DNA from: Aurelia coerulea
Lineage: Eukaryota > Cnidaria > Scyphozoa > Semaeostomeae > Ulmaridae
Direction of reading: 5' to 3'
DNA length: 64,000 nt
NCBI GenBank assembly: GCA_039566865.1
Contig: CM076948.1
Coordinates: 26,163,001 to 26,227,000 of the forward strand
The translations under genes were made by a program, and so were the position numbers. Below, in pieces: positions 14,401 through 24,446 of the stretch. The notes beneath the pieces were generated by a model that had not been told where the DNA came from, searched no databases, and was given only the letters and a program-made list of their open reading frames with translations. How positions within the stretch are numbered: the stretch's first letter is position 1; the number at the start of each line of letters is the position of its first letter.

Positions 14401-15091
14401 TTAGTGTTCTTTTCCTTGTAAATTCTGTTTCACATCAGATGGAGGCATTTTACTTGCCTAAATTTACACCAAATGAGTTGCACTCATTGCATCTACAAAT
14501 TCATCGCAACACTGACCTGACATCTGGAGTGAAACTGAATCCAGTATAGTATCCTTTAATTTATAAATTGTTCGTAGTGTGATTGTATACGGTTTAACGT
14601 TTCATGTTTTTAGATATTGGCCATGGGGTAGTCGTAGTCTTTTGCTCCCCATGGTATCGTACTTGTAGTGTCGTATAGTAATTAGAATTAGGTATAGTAA
14701 AATGTAAAGTATCTTGTAAAATTTAATATTTGAATAAAAAAAAAAAAAAAAAAAAAAAGACTCATTGCTCAGCTTCTTAACCAAAGAAATGAAATGCCCG
14801 AGGTAGATGTGTAGATATATACTTCTTCTTTCGATATATGCTCATGTTTGCTCTTGAAAACGATTTCTGGAATGCAGAACGAGCAAGCTAGCTACCTGGG
14901 TTTCAGAGAAACTTTTGCGGCTTTGTGTGTTTTCAATTTATGGTCAAGAGAATTTCCTTTGTCTGCAGCCACTAATCGCTTTGAATTGAGGTGTCAACGA
15001 AACCATATCGTGCTATTGTGTTACAAAATCTGTCCTTGTTGTGTTTGATTGGTATCCATTCTGAAAACGGTAGACTTGAGAAGACTCAGCA

Positions 15092-15122
<31 letters not shown>

Positions 15123-18100
15123 CCCAAATTCCGAAAACAGCAGGTTTGGCAGGCTTGGAAGGCCTGTTGAGCCTTTTTTTCTCCAAAAAGCAGAAGGTTT
15201 GGCATCACGTTGCTACGGTAATCGGTAACTGTACTCTTTGTTGCCAAGCCCCAGACTCGTCTTTGTGTTTTTCAACTGGAAACCTCATTTCCGTCAGGAT
15301 GAATCTGAAACCTGCTGTTTTGAAGAATTTTGTGTTTGATTGGGAAATGTGTTTCCATCTCTGCGGAATCTACTGTTTTCAGAATTTGGTAGGTTTGGAA
15401 TTACCAACAACGAACGGGCAGATTTAGAAACAACAACTTTTGAGTGACAAAGCAAGGGCGAACCTTGGAAAACAAATGATTTAGGTTTCCGAGGACATAA
15501 AGCGATTTCGCACCTCAGAGTGCACTCAATCAAATCAAAATAAACAGAGAAGACAAAGCATCATGTAAGAAGGTGTGAACTCTATTCTAGTAGGTGCCAA
15601 ATCATTCTGTCTTAACCAGAGCGGTATCCTTGTTTTACAAAATCTGCCCTTGCTAATTGACGGCAATACAAAATGATTAACGATTGTGAACAAAGGGATT
15701 GTTATGGCCAACGGGGCCCATTACTCCAGACACGAAGCAAGTAAGCAAGCAGTTAACGATGTCCTAAAACATGTATGGCTACCTTACGTCTTGTACATGC
15801 TATTTTTTATAATCTGGCTGAGATACATTCTTGTTCACATTTTCTATGTTTATTTCTACAAAGGGAAAGTATAACTGCCTGCTCTGCTTGTGGGATAAAT
15901 CAACATCTTCAAACAACAAGAATTGTTGCTAACTATCCTGACATCCTCGTTCTGACCATGGACAGGTACGCATTGTACATAACGGTAATGCTTTGGGACA
16001 ACAACATACTTATCTTATGGAAGAAGCCATTCAGAAAATTTTTCTATGAACAACTTCAAAATTTAGAATATTCAGTTCTTCTATGCTACTATTTAGAAAA
16101 CGCCCAAAATTTTCATTAAAATGTCCAGATTTCATGAGGCAAATGTTAAAAAATGTTCTCTACGAATTTGTATGTCCCAAAACTTTGGTTTTTTATTTTG
16201 ATGAGACTCTAACTTCTCTACAAAAGAGGCTTTGTTTGGGCACTCATATGAGAAAATAAAGTATAATGAAAACATGCATAGAGGAAACTTGGGATAAAGA
16301 ACCTAAAGGCTGATTTTTGGCTAAGCAAGTAAATAATTTCCACATTAAATATAACGAGTTAAGGTGAACAAGTTTCAGGCTAAAAAGTACGAAATCATTT
16401 GCGGAGATCCACAAGAGAATCACAAGAGAATTACATTACATTACATTATATTTCATTACATTACATTACATTACATTATATTACATTACATTACATTATA
16501 TTACATTACATTATATTACATTACATTATATTACATTACATTACATTATATTTCATTACATTACATTACATTACATTATATTACATTACATTATATTACA
16601 TTACATTACATTACATTACATTATATTTCATTACATTACATTACATTACATTATATTACATTACATTACATTGCCCGACAGCCACATGTTGGTACTAATC
16701 ATTCGTGTTTTCTTTCTCACAGAGATAGCGTGGACAACAAAGACTTTGTGATCCCATTGTCCGGATTTTCTCCTGCCCTTTCAAAGACCAACAAGAACAG
16801 AAAGCGTTATGATTTGTCTGGGATGATCGTGTGCACTAAAGGTAGGTTTAAACTCGGGTTTAAAAACAACAAGTTACATTTGCATCATACCTGTAGGCTT
16901 CGGAGAATATCTGGAATGTAGGAGTATCGACGACTTGTTCCATTTAGTTGAAGCAAACTGAGCATTTTTATGAATAGGTTGTAATGCTGTATGTTCACGC
17001 TCAAAAGTTGTCTGTCTTGTGTGAAGAACATTTTAGTGCAATCATTGACGATTCTCGTGTTTCTGTTCTCTGTAGAATCCAACTCGTTGGTGAAGACGAT
17101 TTACAAGTCAGCTGCAGAAGAGGTGAGAAGATTAGTAACATGAATTCTTTCTAGCTCCAATAATTCGACCTCAATGCAGAATTATGCACAAAACAATAAA
17201 TATTCTTCCAGAAGATAAGAAAAACATCCAATTATCATCAATGCTTTATGAACTGTAATAGTTTTAAATCTATCTAGTACAGAGACGTAGGAACCGGGGG
17301 GGGGGGGCACTGGGGGCACGTGCTTCCCCCAAGATTTTGGAATAAACAAAGGAGTACCCTTTTTATTTTCAGGAAGTGCCCCTTCAGCTTAATGAAAAAA
17401 GTGCCCTTGAAGTTTCGTGCCCCTCCAAGTTTGAGATGCTTCCTACGTCCCTGATCTAGTACCAAATTAGACTTATTACTTTGAGTCCTAGTAATCGCTA
17501 CCACCAACCCAGTAGTAGCAAACAAGAACAGTTTTTATCCACATGGCTTGCATTTCCTTCCACAAATAGTCAGATTTCGAGGATCATCTTCGAAGTTTTA
17601 TATTGCTGTTGTATTTCCATCAAAGGTTGAAAGTCAGAGATCACATCGCAAGAATATTCAGGTTCTGATCTACGCGAATAATCAATATGATGGTAAGTGA
17701 AATGAGAAATCTTTCAAACAGATTTAAAATCAAGATATCGCAGATAAAGCGTCATAGAAGCATTCTTCTTTATTACTGCACTAGATGCAACACAAGGTGA
17801 CTTTTAAAGAAGACTATTTGCATAACTTAAAGTGTGTTTGAGTGGTAATTCCAAACCTACCAAATTATGAAAACAGTAGACTTGACAGAGACGGAAATAG
17901 ATTTTCCAATCATACACAAAAATCTTGAAAATAGCAGCTTTTGGATTCACCATGATGGCGAGAATGAAACTTTGCCAATGAAAATAAGAATGTCTCTGAA
18001 GTCTACCAAGCCCTCTGCCTTTTGGAGTAGAAGGGTCGGGATACCTTCCAAAGCTACCGTTTTCAGAATTTCTGAGTCAATCAAAGAGAAATGCCCGCAA

Positions 18101-18282
18101 GTCTATCAAGTCTACCATTTCAGAATTGGTACCAATCAAACACAACCTAAAAGAAAGTCCCACCTGACACTATATTTCGTTCAGATGGGGCCGAGAGAAT
18201 GTATATAAACTCCAATGTGAGATTCACTTGATGGGCCTAAGCACCGGCATTTAGCAAGTGTTTCCCAATATCAAAACGAGGC

Positions 18283-18327
<45 letters not shown>

Positions 18328-21300
18328 ATCATAACGTAACACCTTTCATGTGGCGCTGATAATGTGAAGTGCTTTACATTTTCTTAATCAAAATTTCTTT
18401 CTTTCATAATAAGTAAATAAGTAAATGTGAGAAAAGCGTACTGATTGCTGCTCGTTTTTTATTGATAATTTACCTTTCTACCCTTGATTAGAAAAGAACA
18501 GAGTGAAAAGGGTTTCATCATCAGCCGTGGCCAAGAGAGCTTGGAAGAAGAAAGAACAACTGATCGATGCTTCTAGAAATGAGGTATGCACCTACAGAAA
18601 TTATGGCAACAATAATCACCTCGTAGAACGTCTGTGCAGTAGTCTGGAGGCTACTCAGTACGGTGGTGGTTGTTCAGTGCGATGGAGGGATGGCACATCA
18701 TGTTATTGGAGAGATGACATGCAGTAAATCGGAGGGTATTTAGTTATTCGGAGGGATAACAGTAAGGCGAAGGGAAAGCCTGGAGACTACTGCACCGACG
18801 TCCTACAGGGTGATAATCGTTGCTTTCAAATACACTCATGTTTTTTATAAGAAACTAAGGTCCGGGGCTGGTAGGCAGTTTCTTAAATTTTTGGGCCATT
18901 TTATTTTGCTACCAAAAAGTTCTTACGTGTTTCTTATCTTTTTATTGCCGGAAGTTTAGAGTTGATTTTGTCTTGTATAAAGGGCTCCCAAGTTACTTAA
19001 TAAGATCTCAAAACGAATAAATAGCATGATTCGCACTCAAAATAATGTCCAAACAGTTGCTTTAACTGTACAATGTCAAAATATTTTTGAGTGTGATAGG
19101 AAAATTAAAACTGAAAATGACAGAAGTTTCTTAGCTTTTTTCAATTCAGGTAGGGTTGTTTCTTAGCTTTCGAAAAATTGAGCCTACCGTTTCTTATAAG
19201 CGGTTTCTTATAAAAAAAATGAGTGTAACAACTACTATTTATACGGAGAAATACGCAGAAGTATCTGTCAAGGAGAGACCTTTTTAAAGGTAAGCATAGA
19301 AATGAGACCTTTAATTCATAGCTTGAAAGTTATTAATGGTTCTCCTCGTGGTTAGTTCTTGCCTTGGGTGTAGTTTGCATATCAACTAAAGTTACCACAA
19401 GAACACACGTTGATTCTTATTTCTTCGTTAACCAATTTTCAATTGATTTGAAAATAGGAACAAAAATGTTTTGGTAATAATTTGGTCCAAATATGCGAAG
19501 CATCGTTTCTTTGATTAGAAATTGTACTGCAATAGTGAACGGCTACAATCTTGGCCAAAATACTTGGGACAAGTCACAAGATTGCACTACTTCGGTCTTT
19601 GATTACGTGCCCCCCGCTCACCCCGTTTCAATATTGCTTGCATCAAACGCCATTCGACCTTCTCAATATTGAATTAGAGGGAAGGGGGAATCAGGAGGTT
19701 CTAAACGTATGTTTTCGCCTCGATATTTTAAGAAGCATCATGAAAATACTGAAATTTGCCTGTGTCCCAGCTTCTTCTGCCAAGGATTGTAGATATCCTT
19801 TTGTTTCATAGTCTTTGATCTTTTTGTTAAACGCTTCATGTTCATTACAGCCACACCCGTTATCAAGGCAGTCGTCGATCGCCAGTTGCAGTTCTGCAGG
19901 TACTTGATTCTTTGAAGTTCCCTTTAAATGACTATTTTATTTTAAAATGTTGGATGGGGAGATGGGAGACCTTCTACACTAAGATGAATTTACACCACAA
20001 AGAGTTCAACTTAAATCGAATTAAGTACCAAGAGATTGCAGGGATTGGTAGTTAGAGACCTGTGTTCTCTTCATACTCTGAAGAGAACAATGTTCGAAGG
20101 CCTTAGTGTGCTAAAATTCAGTTGCGCTTTTTGCTTCCAATTTCTTATTACTTATTCATCTGTCAAATTACACAGTAGGCCGAATAATGCAGATCACATA
20201 ACATAATTTTGAAATGAACTTTAACTATCTCTGATTGACAGGTTCAACAATATGCGATTGTTCAAGATGCTACTGCTGGCAAAAATGCGCAGAACAGGTA
20301 TAGAACTTTTGCATTTCGTTTGTTTTTCACTGCAATATCCTACTTAACTGTCCTTGGCGCTTGGGGATTTCACGCTTGTTGTCTAGCGATGCAAATAATT
20401 TCTAGCTGATCAATAGCACTCCAGTGTAGAGAGCGATCTCGATCTCCGTAGAAAGGTTGGGTTGTCGTAGGACTACAGAAGATGCGTTGCAAATAAGACA
20501 ATCCCAATCTCAAAAATTGACATATTTACAGCGCAAAGATGGAAGCACGGCACTGCGAGTTTTTCCAATCAAAAAGTTTCGCCACCCCAATTATGGGTGT
20601 GCCCACTGCTCTGCGGTGGAGCGGGTACCGTGGAATCTGGAATCTGGAATAAAGAATACTCTTTGAAAGAATTTAAAAACATTTAAAAAGCTCTCGAAAA
20701 ACCTGTTTAGGCTCAAATCTCCTGGTTCGGCCACCACAAAATACATTTTGGTTATTTTGCGGTGCACAAACCTGTACATCATACATGTGCATATCTCCCT
20801 GTGTGCAACTTTGAACCATATGAGCTCCATTAGTTGTACCAAATAAGTATTAGAATAAAACTACTTTCAAATTTGCTCGACTTCTGGAAACGGCTGATCG
20901 CAATAAAAATTAAACTAAAGTTAAGAACTGCAATCTATTTTTCTAGATCCGTGGTAGCACCAGCTCGACAATGGAAAAACTGAAGCTTGAAGAAGATCTG
21001 CAGACCTTGAAAGAGTGAGTTGAAAGTTTAAGAATTCTAACATTCTAAAGCAACTGTATTTGAGGGCCAAGCCCCCAAGCCGTCGTTCCCTCACATCTTC
21101 TGAGCCGAGATGCTCTTGATCAAATGCTGTCACGCAGAGATGACGGAGAAATCCGACAAATAATGAGAAATTTGTTGGTATTCCTTTGCTAAAATCTCAG
21201 ACTAAAGTCCTGAGAGACACATTGCATTTTGGAGAAAATTCCGATTTTGGAAGATAATAAAAATGTCAACTACCGGGCGTCCCAAAATGATGTATTATTG

Positions 21301-24300
21301 TTTGATTGCTTACATGTCCATAACCAATCAACAAATTTTCAAACACTTTGTTTTATTTGACTGCCTAAAGGCTAAATTGTATTGTAAAATATTGGTTGTA
21401 GTTTTACCAGTGTTTGAAAATTTGTTCATCAGTTATGGACATAAGAGTAATCAAACGATAATACATCATTTTGGGACACCCGGTATATGCTCGCAAACAA
21501 ATGTTCTTCAATTGGCTTTTGATCAACATTGATGAAACAGGAGCGAGGGGTAATTTAGCTGTGGTAGGCTAAAGTCTACAGGCAGGGAAAGTATCTCGCA
21601 GCAGAAGATACATTTGTCTCAACGATTTGCGTCCAAGAGTGTAGCTTTTTTTCATTGGTGAACAGACCTTTCTCTATTTTTGATGCCCCCTTTCTTTGCA
21701 GTAGCATTCTAATCACAAATATATAATTTCGTCTGTTCTTTATTCAAGGACTCTTTCGCCAAATCCAAACTTGACGATCCAGCTACAGCGTGCAGTTCTC
21801 AAGCAAGACCTAAGGTAACCAGAATGTTGCAACTTCAGTTTTAAATTGCTTGTTCGCATCGCACTAATATACGGCTGCATAGACTTTTTAGCTATTCTGA
21901 AAGGAATTAGAATCGAGGGGTATTTTATTGCTTTTTGTAGAATTTTCGAATGTGCAAAATAGTGATAGAAGCTCTAACACCACTCTATCGAACCACGTGT
22001 ATAGAAATGTATTAAAATAACGCTCGATCCAGGCTCTTTTGTAGAATTGCTAAACGGTCCATTGTGCTAATACTGCTCGAAGCAAGTTCCTTTGCCTTCA
22101 ATGAAAGGTCCTCGACTTATCCTGACTTATTACATGAAATGTTGTCTTCCCCCAAACTTTATTTAATTGAATTCACCTATTCGCTCCAATTACGACCTCC
22201 AACCTTGCCGTTCAGAAACCTACCTAACATTATGCTGTAACAACTACAAGCTGTAACGAAGCTCGGCGAGATTACCCAGTATTTTGTAAAACAGTTTTAG
22301 AGCAGCGTTGAAGAAAGATAGTTTGCATTTCGCGTGCATTGTTGCTTTGATATTCAAAGAAGCTGCAGGCGGGGGTTGAGTTCATTTTTCAAACATTTCC
22401 TCTCTTTCTGCAGACGTATCATAAGTCTACTAAAGAAAGGTGCAAATCCAAACGAACTGGTTGATGGAAAAGCAGCGATTCATATTGCGGCCGGATTCGG
22501 TGGCCAAGCAGGACATATCTTCACGAAACTATTCCTCGATCATGGCGCAGACGTGCATGTGAAGTCTGACTTGGGACAAACACCCATCCAATTTGCTGCT
22601 CTATGGGACAGATCTGAGACTATCAAGTGAGTTCTGGAAAAGTTTGATTTCAGCTTTAACTTTTTAGCAGACTGAGATCTTGAAAGACCGACATCTTTCG
22701 AAATCATAGTTTCTTCGTTCATTCATCTTCCAAACTTTATAAATTGGGTTATGCCTGTTTCTAGACAGCTAAATGGATTGAAGATATGATCCGCTCATAA
22801 GTTCTCCCTTTCCAAATTACGCTAAAGGTTAGCAAATTAGTCTGTAGGATGTTTTTCTCCTCCCAAAATGAAACAACGATTGTACATAAAACCATAGTGA
22901 TCTCGTTTTTAGCTCATGTGTAAGCATTTGATTTATTTCTCAGTTCAGAGAATTCGTTCCATTTTAAAGATAAATTTTTCCTGAAAACTGTCGCAAGATT
23001 TCTAAAAAAGATAGTTGTTTCATCAAAGGAATTCAAGCTTAGGAAATGTGAAAAAATTAAGCATCAGTTAGTAGATATAAAAGCCTCAAGCATGATTATG
23101 AAACTATTGTGGTAATCTTTCTTAGGCTCCTGTGTTCATATGGTGCAAACTTGGCAGAGGCGGAGAAAATTGATAACATACGAAGTTCGAAGAGTGCTAC
23201 ACCATTAGCTAGAAGTCATGCAGATATTTCGAGGGATACTCCATCAAGGGTACGACGCGAGGATGACAACTTTGAGCATTCGCCAGAGGATGATCCTTAT
23301 CTCCAGACCATGATGCGATTACAGAAGTCGCTTGCGCTCGATCATCTCGTATTCGACAGTCCATTGAGTCCAGCCGACAATATGGAAAGTCTGAGACGAC
23401 AAAGTGTAAAGGCAGTGCAAGAAAGATTGTTTGCAAAGCAGCAGGAAAGTAAGAGAGGGGAAGAAAGAGAACGGAATGCTGATCTTGAAAAGCAATTGGC
23501 TGTAAGTTTGGAAGTTGAGAAAGAATTGCAAATACCAGAATTGATTGATGACCTAAACAAAACATACGATTTGCCGGAAAGTCATCATGAGAAGTCAGAT
23601 TTATCGCATGGGAGTCGTGTCAGTGATTGCAACGCTTCTGACTTGTCATGCAGGAATGTTCATGAGAAACAAAGTACGAAGCAATCAAAAAATGAATACA
23701 GTGAGGTTTGCGAAGGAACTACTCTTTCGCTTCTGCCCCAAGATGGATCAATCTCATCGCATGGAAGTCGTACAGAAGCTATAAAGTCGCATCGAACAAG
23801 GTCAGGCCATTCCAGAAACTCCAGTGCAGGATCTGACCCATCAAATATCAATCGAGGGAAGTCCGATTTATCAATCAAAAGTCGCGAGGAGTCAAAAGCA
23901 TCGCAAGGAAGTCGTACAGGAGTTACAAAGTCGCATCGAACAGGATCGAGTCAAACCAGCGGCAGTAGTGCAAGATCTGATCCATCAAACATCAGTCCGG
24001 AGAAGTCCAAGCCATCCATGAATAGTCGTGAGGATATAAAACTGTCGCAGGTTAGGATTGATATAGTTTCAGATGCACACGATGAGACAGACAACGTTCA
24101 GGAAAGCAAGATACAAGGCAAGGGGCAACAAAGAATTTCGACGGATGTCACATCCGACTCATCGGATACTTCATCAGAAAATCCGATCCAACTAAACGGT
24201 AGTGACATAGCACACGTTCCAAGTTCAATCTACCTCGGATTCGAAGAAGACGATTATTCGATGGAGTATGCTCCTAAATCGTATTTCAGCACGGCTGGTG

Positions 24301-24446
24301 GCTGGAAGAACTATCTCTGCTGTGGAGGAGACAAGAAGGCAGCGAAGAAGAGGAATCGCAAGGCATCAAGACAGTCGGGTGGACGGATGTTTTTTAGAAC
24401 GATGTGGGGAAGATTTTCGCATAGGTGGAATGTGTCCACAGAGTAA
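2452..24446 (+). CDS. USP-like pseudo-deubiquitinase fused to ankyrin repeats (28 exons)
   Basis: Exons: 2452-2481, 3056-3130, 3898-3965, 4080-4159, 4436-4509, 4705-4781, 4940-5154, 5964-6004, 6608-6736, 7403-7506, 7805-7868, 9982-10072, 10879-11033, 11455-11718, 12046-12195, 12811-12936, 13395-13486, 15864-15965, 16723-16841, 17076-17122, 17626-17692, 18492-18583, 19851-19899, 20242-20297, 20947-21014, 21749-21814, 22414-22626, 23126-24446. All junctions are GT-AG and phases join without a break: 4,035 nt, 1,344 residues. Residues 1-170 are acidic and unrecognised. About 171-720 is a USP (peptidase C19) fold of the USP15/USP32 kind. 724-820 is a linker, 823-920 holds two to three ankyrin repeats, and the rest is a Ser/Arg/Asp-rich tail with a basic C terminus. 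The start is the first ATG after an acceptor; a 5' UTR exon probably lies upstream. Catalytic residues appear lost, so a binding or scaffold role in ubiquitin signalling is inferred, not shown. Whether the USP and ankyrin halves form one transcript rests on phase continuity and shared strand. Confidence 0.75.
3205..3790. mobile_element. fold-back MITE, TACCGGGTG-ended family D (copy 1)
   Basis: Two arms of about 290 bp are inverted copies of each other around a centre near 3495. For example cggccactcc..gaaattatgaggg at 3338-3363 mirrors ccctcataatttc..gtggcc at 3631-3657, and agcacgtg mirrors cacgtgct near the centre. The same arms recur at 10317, 11062, 29614, 36741, 37555 and 43150. Non-autonomous, no ORF. 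Confidence 0.85.
4202..4310. mobile_element. hAT-like MITE, 3'-truncated copy
   Basis: Starts with atagacgtaggaaccgggg and continues into the aagatattgcaa..aagtgccc body shared with 7531-7693 and 17280-17453, but lacks the right terminal repeat. Confidence 0.7.
5240..5622. mobile_element. TIR element with AGGCAGTCTGTCAC ends
   Basis: The left end aaaggcagtctgtcac (5238) is inverted at the right end (gtgacagactgccttt, 5608-5623), followed inward on both sides by attggc / ccaat. A second copy of the right-hand part, including ttcttttattcccaatacaaag, lies at 5648-5752, so this end has been duplicated. No coding capacity. Confidence 0.7.
7239..7300. repeat. (TGAA)n microsatellite
   Basis: About 15 units of tgaa with a few tgaacgaa variants. 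It generates a spurious HSFIHSF-type ORF on the minus strand. Confidence 0.95.
7531..7693. mobile_element. hAT-like MITE (complete, 163 bp)
   Basis: Ends are cagagacgtaggaa and its near-perfect inverse ttcctacgtccctg (13 of 14). Flanks ttcatacg / tttttacg are compatible with a decayed 8-bp target duplication. Confidence 0.8.
10317..10470. mobile_element. family D fold-back, fragment
   Basis: Half-arm with tgaaatcggccattcc..gaaattatg and aaaacaggcccaaaatcac, matching the arms at 3205-3790. Confidence 0.7.
11062..11280. mobile_element. family D fold-back, single arm
   Basis: Begins gatgagtcaataaaaagaatcccc and runs through tttacctgactaaaatcggcc to cccaaaatcacgaac. One arm only; the mirrored half is missing. 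Confidence 0.75.
11729..11905. mobile_element. family E terminal repeat, solo copy, with telomeric hexamers at its inner edge
   Basis: Begins aacaaggacagattttataag and follows the arm of 13548-13790 for about 150 bp (gcgattagcgattgcagacaaa; ggaaattctc-like; aacaaagccgcaaaagtttc). It stops where (CCCTAA)n begins. Confidence 0.75.
11879..11904. repeat. interstitial telomeric hexamers (CCCTAA)n
   Basis: Roughly four units of ccctaa, the TTAGGG telomere repeat on the other strand, inside an intron of the fusion gene. Too short and too internal to be a chromosome end. Confidence 0.9.
12300..12720. repeat. interspersed repeat family M, copy 1
   Basis: Shares agaaactc..agtactgggaaaa, ..tttattcaaagaaatcctc.. 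and tttatttca.ttttccc with 44945-45600 and 58257-58500. The middle part is variable. Nature (MITE or decayed element) is not clear. Confidence 0.5.
13548..15045. mobile_element. family E fold-back element interrupted by a LINE
   Basis: The left arm (13548-13870) starts caaggacagattttgtaag and runs through gcgatcgcagacaaag and tcgaaagaagaaggat. The right arm (14768-15045) is its inverse, ending aaaatctgtccttg. Before the LINE arrived this was a fold-back of about 600 bp. Confidence 0.8.
13880..14758 (+). mobile_element. 5'-truncated non-LTR retrotransposon (LINE) 3' end
   Basis: Carries the C-terminal part of a LINE ORF (to a stop at 14347-14349) with the usual Cys/His knuckle region NPMCP..EDTEHFLLLCPSF, a 3' UTR, AATAAA and a poly(A) run (14735-14758). 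A 9-bp duplication GACTCATTG flanks it (13871-13879 and 14759-14767), as expected for target-primed reverse transcription. The 210-codon ORF starting at 13717 is a chimera: its first 50 or so codons are fold-back arm. A related decayed copy is at 38575-39270. Confidence 0.85.
15041..15411. mobile_element. TIR element, GTGTTTGATTGGTA family L (copy 1)
   Basis: The left end gtgtttgattggtatcc..ctgaaaacggtagac is mirrored at the right by ctactgttttcagaattt..ggaattaccaa. The second copy is at 17833-18143. Contains a (TTGA)n tract at 15091-15121. Confidence 0.65.
15091..15121. repeat. (TTGA)n microsatellite
   Basis: About seven ttga units. Confidence 0.9.
16433..16672. repeat. TTACA/TTATA pentanucleotide array
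   Basis: About 48 pentamers, mostly ttaca with interspersed ttata and tttca, within the intron just before the exon at 16723. The higher-order order of variants (ttaca x3-4 then ttata) suggests expansion of a roughly 25-60-bp unit. It yields ITLHYITLHY-like spurious ORFs in two frames. Confidence 0.95.
17280..17453. mobile_element. hAT-like MITE with intact 8-bp target duplication
   Basis: Ends cagagacgtaggaacc..and..cttcctacgtccctg; perfect flanking 8-mer atctagta on both sides. CAGRG-type ends plus 8-bp duplication are the mark of the hAT superfamily. 174 bp, no ORF. Confidence 0.85.
17833..18143. mobile_element. TIR element family L (copy 2)
   Basis: Starts gtgtttgagtggtaattcc..gaaaacagtagacttgac and ends ccaagtctatcaagtctacc-like sequence then accaatcaaacac, the inverse of the start. 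Internal sequence differs from copy 1. Confidence 0.7.
18283..18324. repeat. (ATA)n microsatellite
   Basis: About 13 units of ata/ataata. Confidence 0.95.
18831..19227. mobile_element. TIR element, TTCTTATAAG family I (copy 1)
   Basis: Left tacactcatgttttttataag and right cttataaaaaaaatgagtgta are inverse copies. Repeated internal agaaac / gtttct motifs as in the copies at 51828 and 62960. Confidence 0.8.
21271..21485. mobile_element. 215-bp MITE with TACCGGGYGTCCC ends (family B)
   Basis: taccgggcgtcccaaaatga at 21271 is mirrored by tcattttgggacacccggta at 21466-21485, and the inversion extends about 50 bp inward (tgtccataacc / agttatggaca). The TACCGGG end is shared with families C and D. 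Confidence 0.85.
21880..22061. mobile_element. MITE family F (copy 1)
   Basis: About 180 bp from agactttttagctattctga to gaattgctaaacggtcc, with the conserved core gtgatagaagctctaac and gctcgatccaggctctttt shared with 31451, 56850 and 60845. Confidence 0.8.
23763..24050 (+). repeat. 144-bp coding tandem duplication
   Basis: Two adjacent 144-bp units (23763-23906 and 23907-24050) inside the last exon encode 48-residue modules starting GSRT..KSHRT and ending in K-S-R-E/N-S-R-E then ..SQ. The period is a multiple of three, so the frame is kept. The modules are Ser/Lys/Arg-rich and probably disordered. Confidence 0.85.

Larger units (their letters stand above)
4940..17692 (+). other. USP (C19) domain part of the fusion gene, predicted inactive
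   Basis: Landmarks in order: a Cys-box-like stretch ending ATISSLLAIEPLKKFF (residues 190-205), where the residue in the catalytic Cys position is Ser186; IVSHLFRGHL (USP 'F.G.l' motif); ECPCG at 321-325, which replaces the usual zinc-finger CxxC by CxC; AIFFYPTQRYLIRF; a Cys cluster at 543-554 (CLVCC, CHGC) resembling the insert of USP32/USP15-type enzymes; CTIEEGLAAF, like 'TLEDCLELF'; CSACG at 618-622; PDILVLTMDR, matching 'PDILIIHLKRF'; RYDLSGMIVC at 674-683; and VLIY at 714-717, matching 'AYVLFY'. The segment between YDL and VLIY is about 20 residues shorter than usual and has no GGHY. The family fold is well supported. Inactivity follows from the missing Cys and His. Confidence 0.75.
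21749..24446 (+). other. ankyrin repeats and charged C-terminal tail of the fusion gene
   Basis: Residues 823-920 read as ankyrin repeats: LLKKGANPNE, AAIHIAAGFGG, LFLDHGADVHVKSDLGQTPI and LLCSYGAN carry the TPLHxAA and LLxxGAxx signatures. The arrangement recalls the N terminus of ANKLE1, but no LEM or GIY-YIG domain follows. The last exon (1,321 nt) encodes a low-complexity tail rich in Ser, Asp, Glu, Lys and Arg, with a near-perfect 48-residue tandem duplication (1118-1165 and 1166-1213) and, near the end, WKNYLCCGG followed by a basic patch KKAAKKRNRK that could be a nuclear-localisation or membrane-binding signal. Stop codon at 24444-24446. Confidence 0.8.

Noticed and set aside
16433..16672. 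CRISPR-like array
   Set aside because: Simple pentamer repeat without spacers in eukaryotic DNA. No CRISPR array seen anywhere in the window.
16364..16921. 185-codon ORF with ITLHYITLHY repeats
   Set aside because: Translation of the TTACA microsatellite joined to a real exon (16723-16841) in the same frame.
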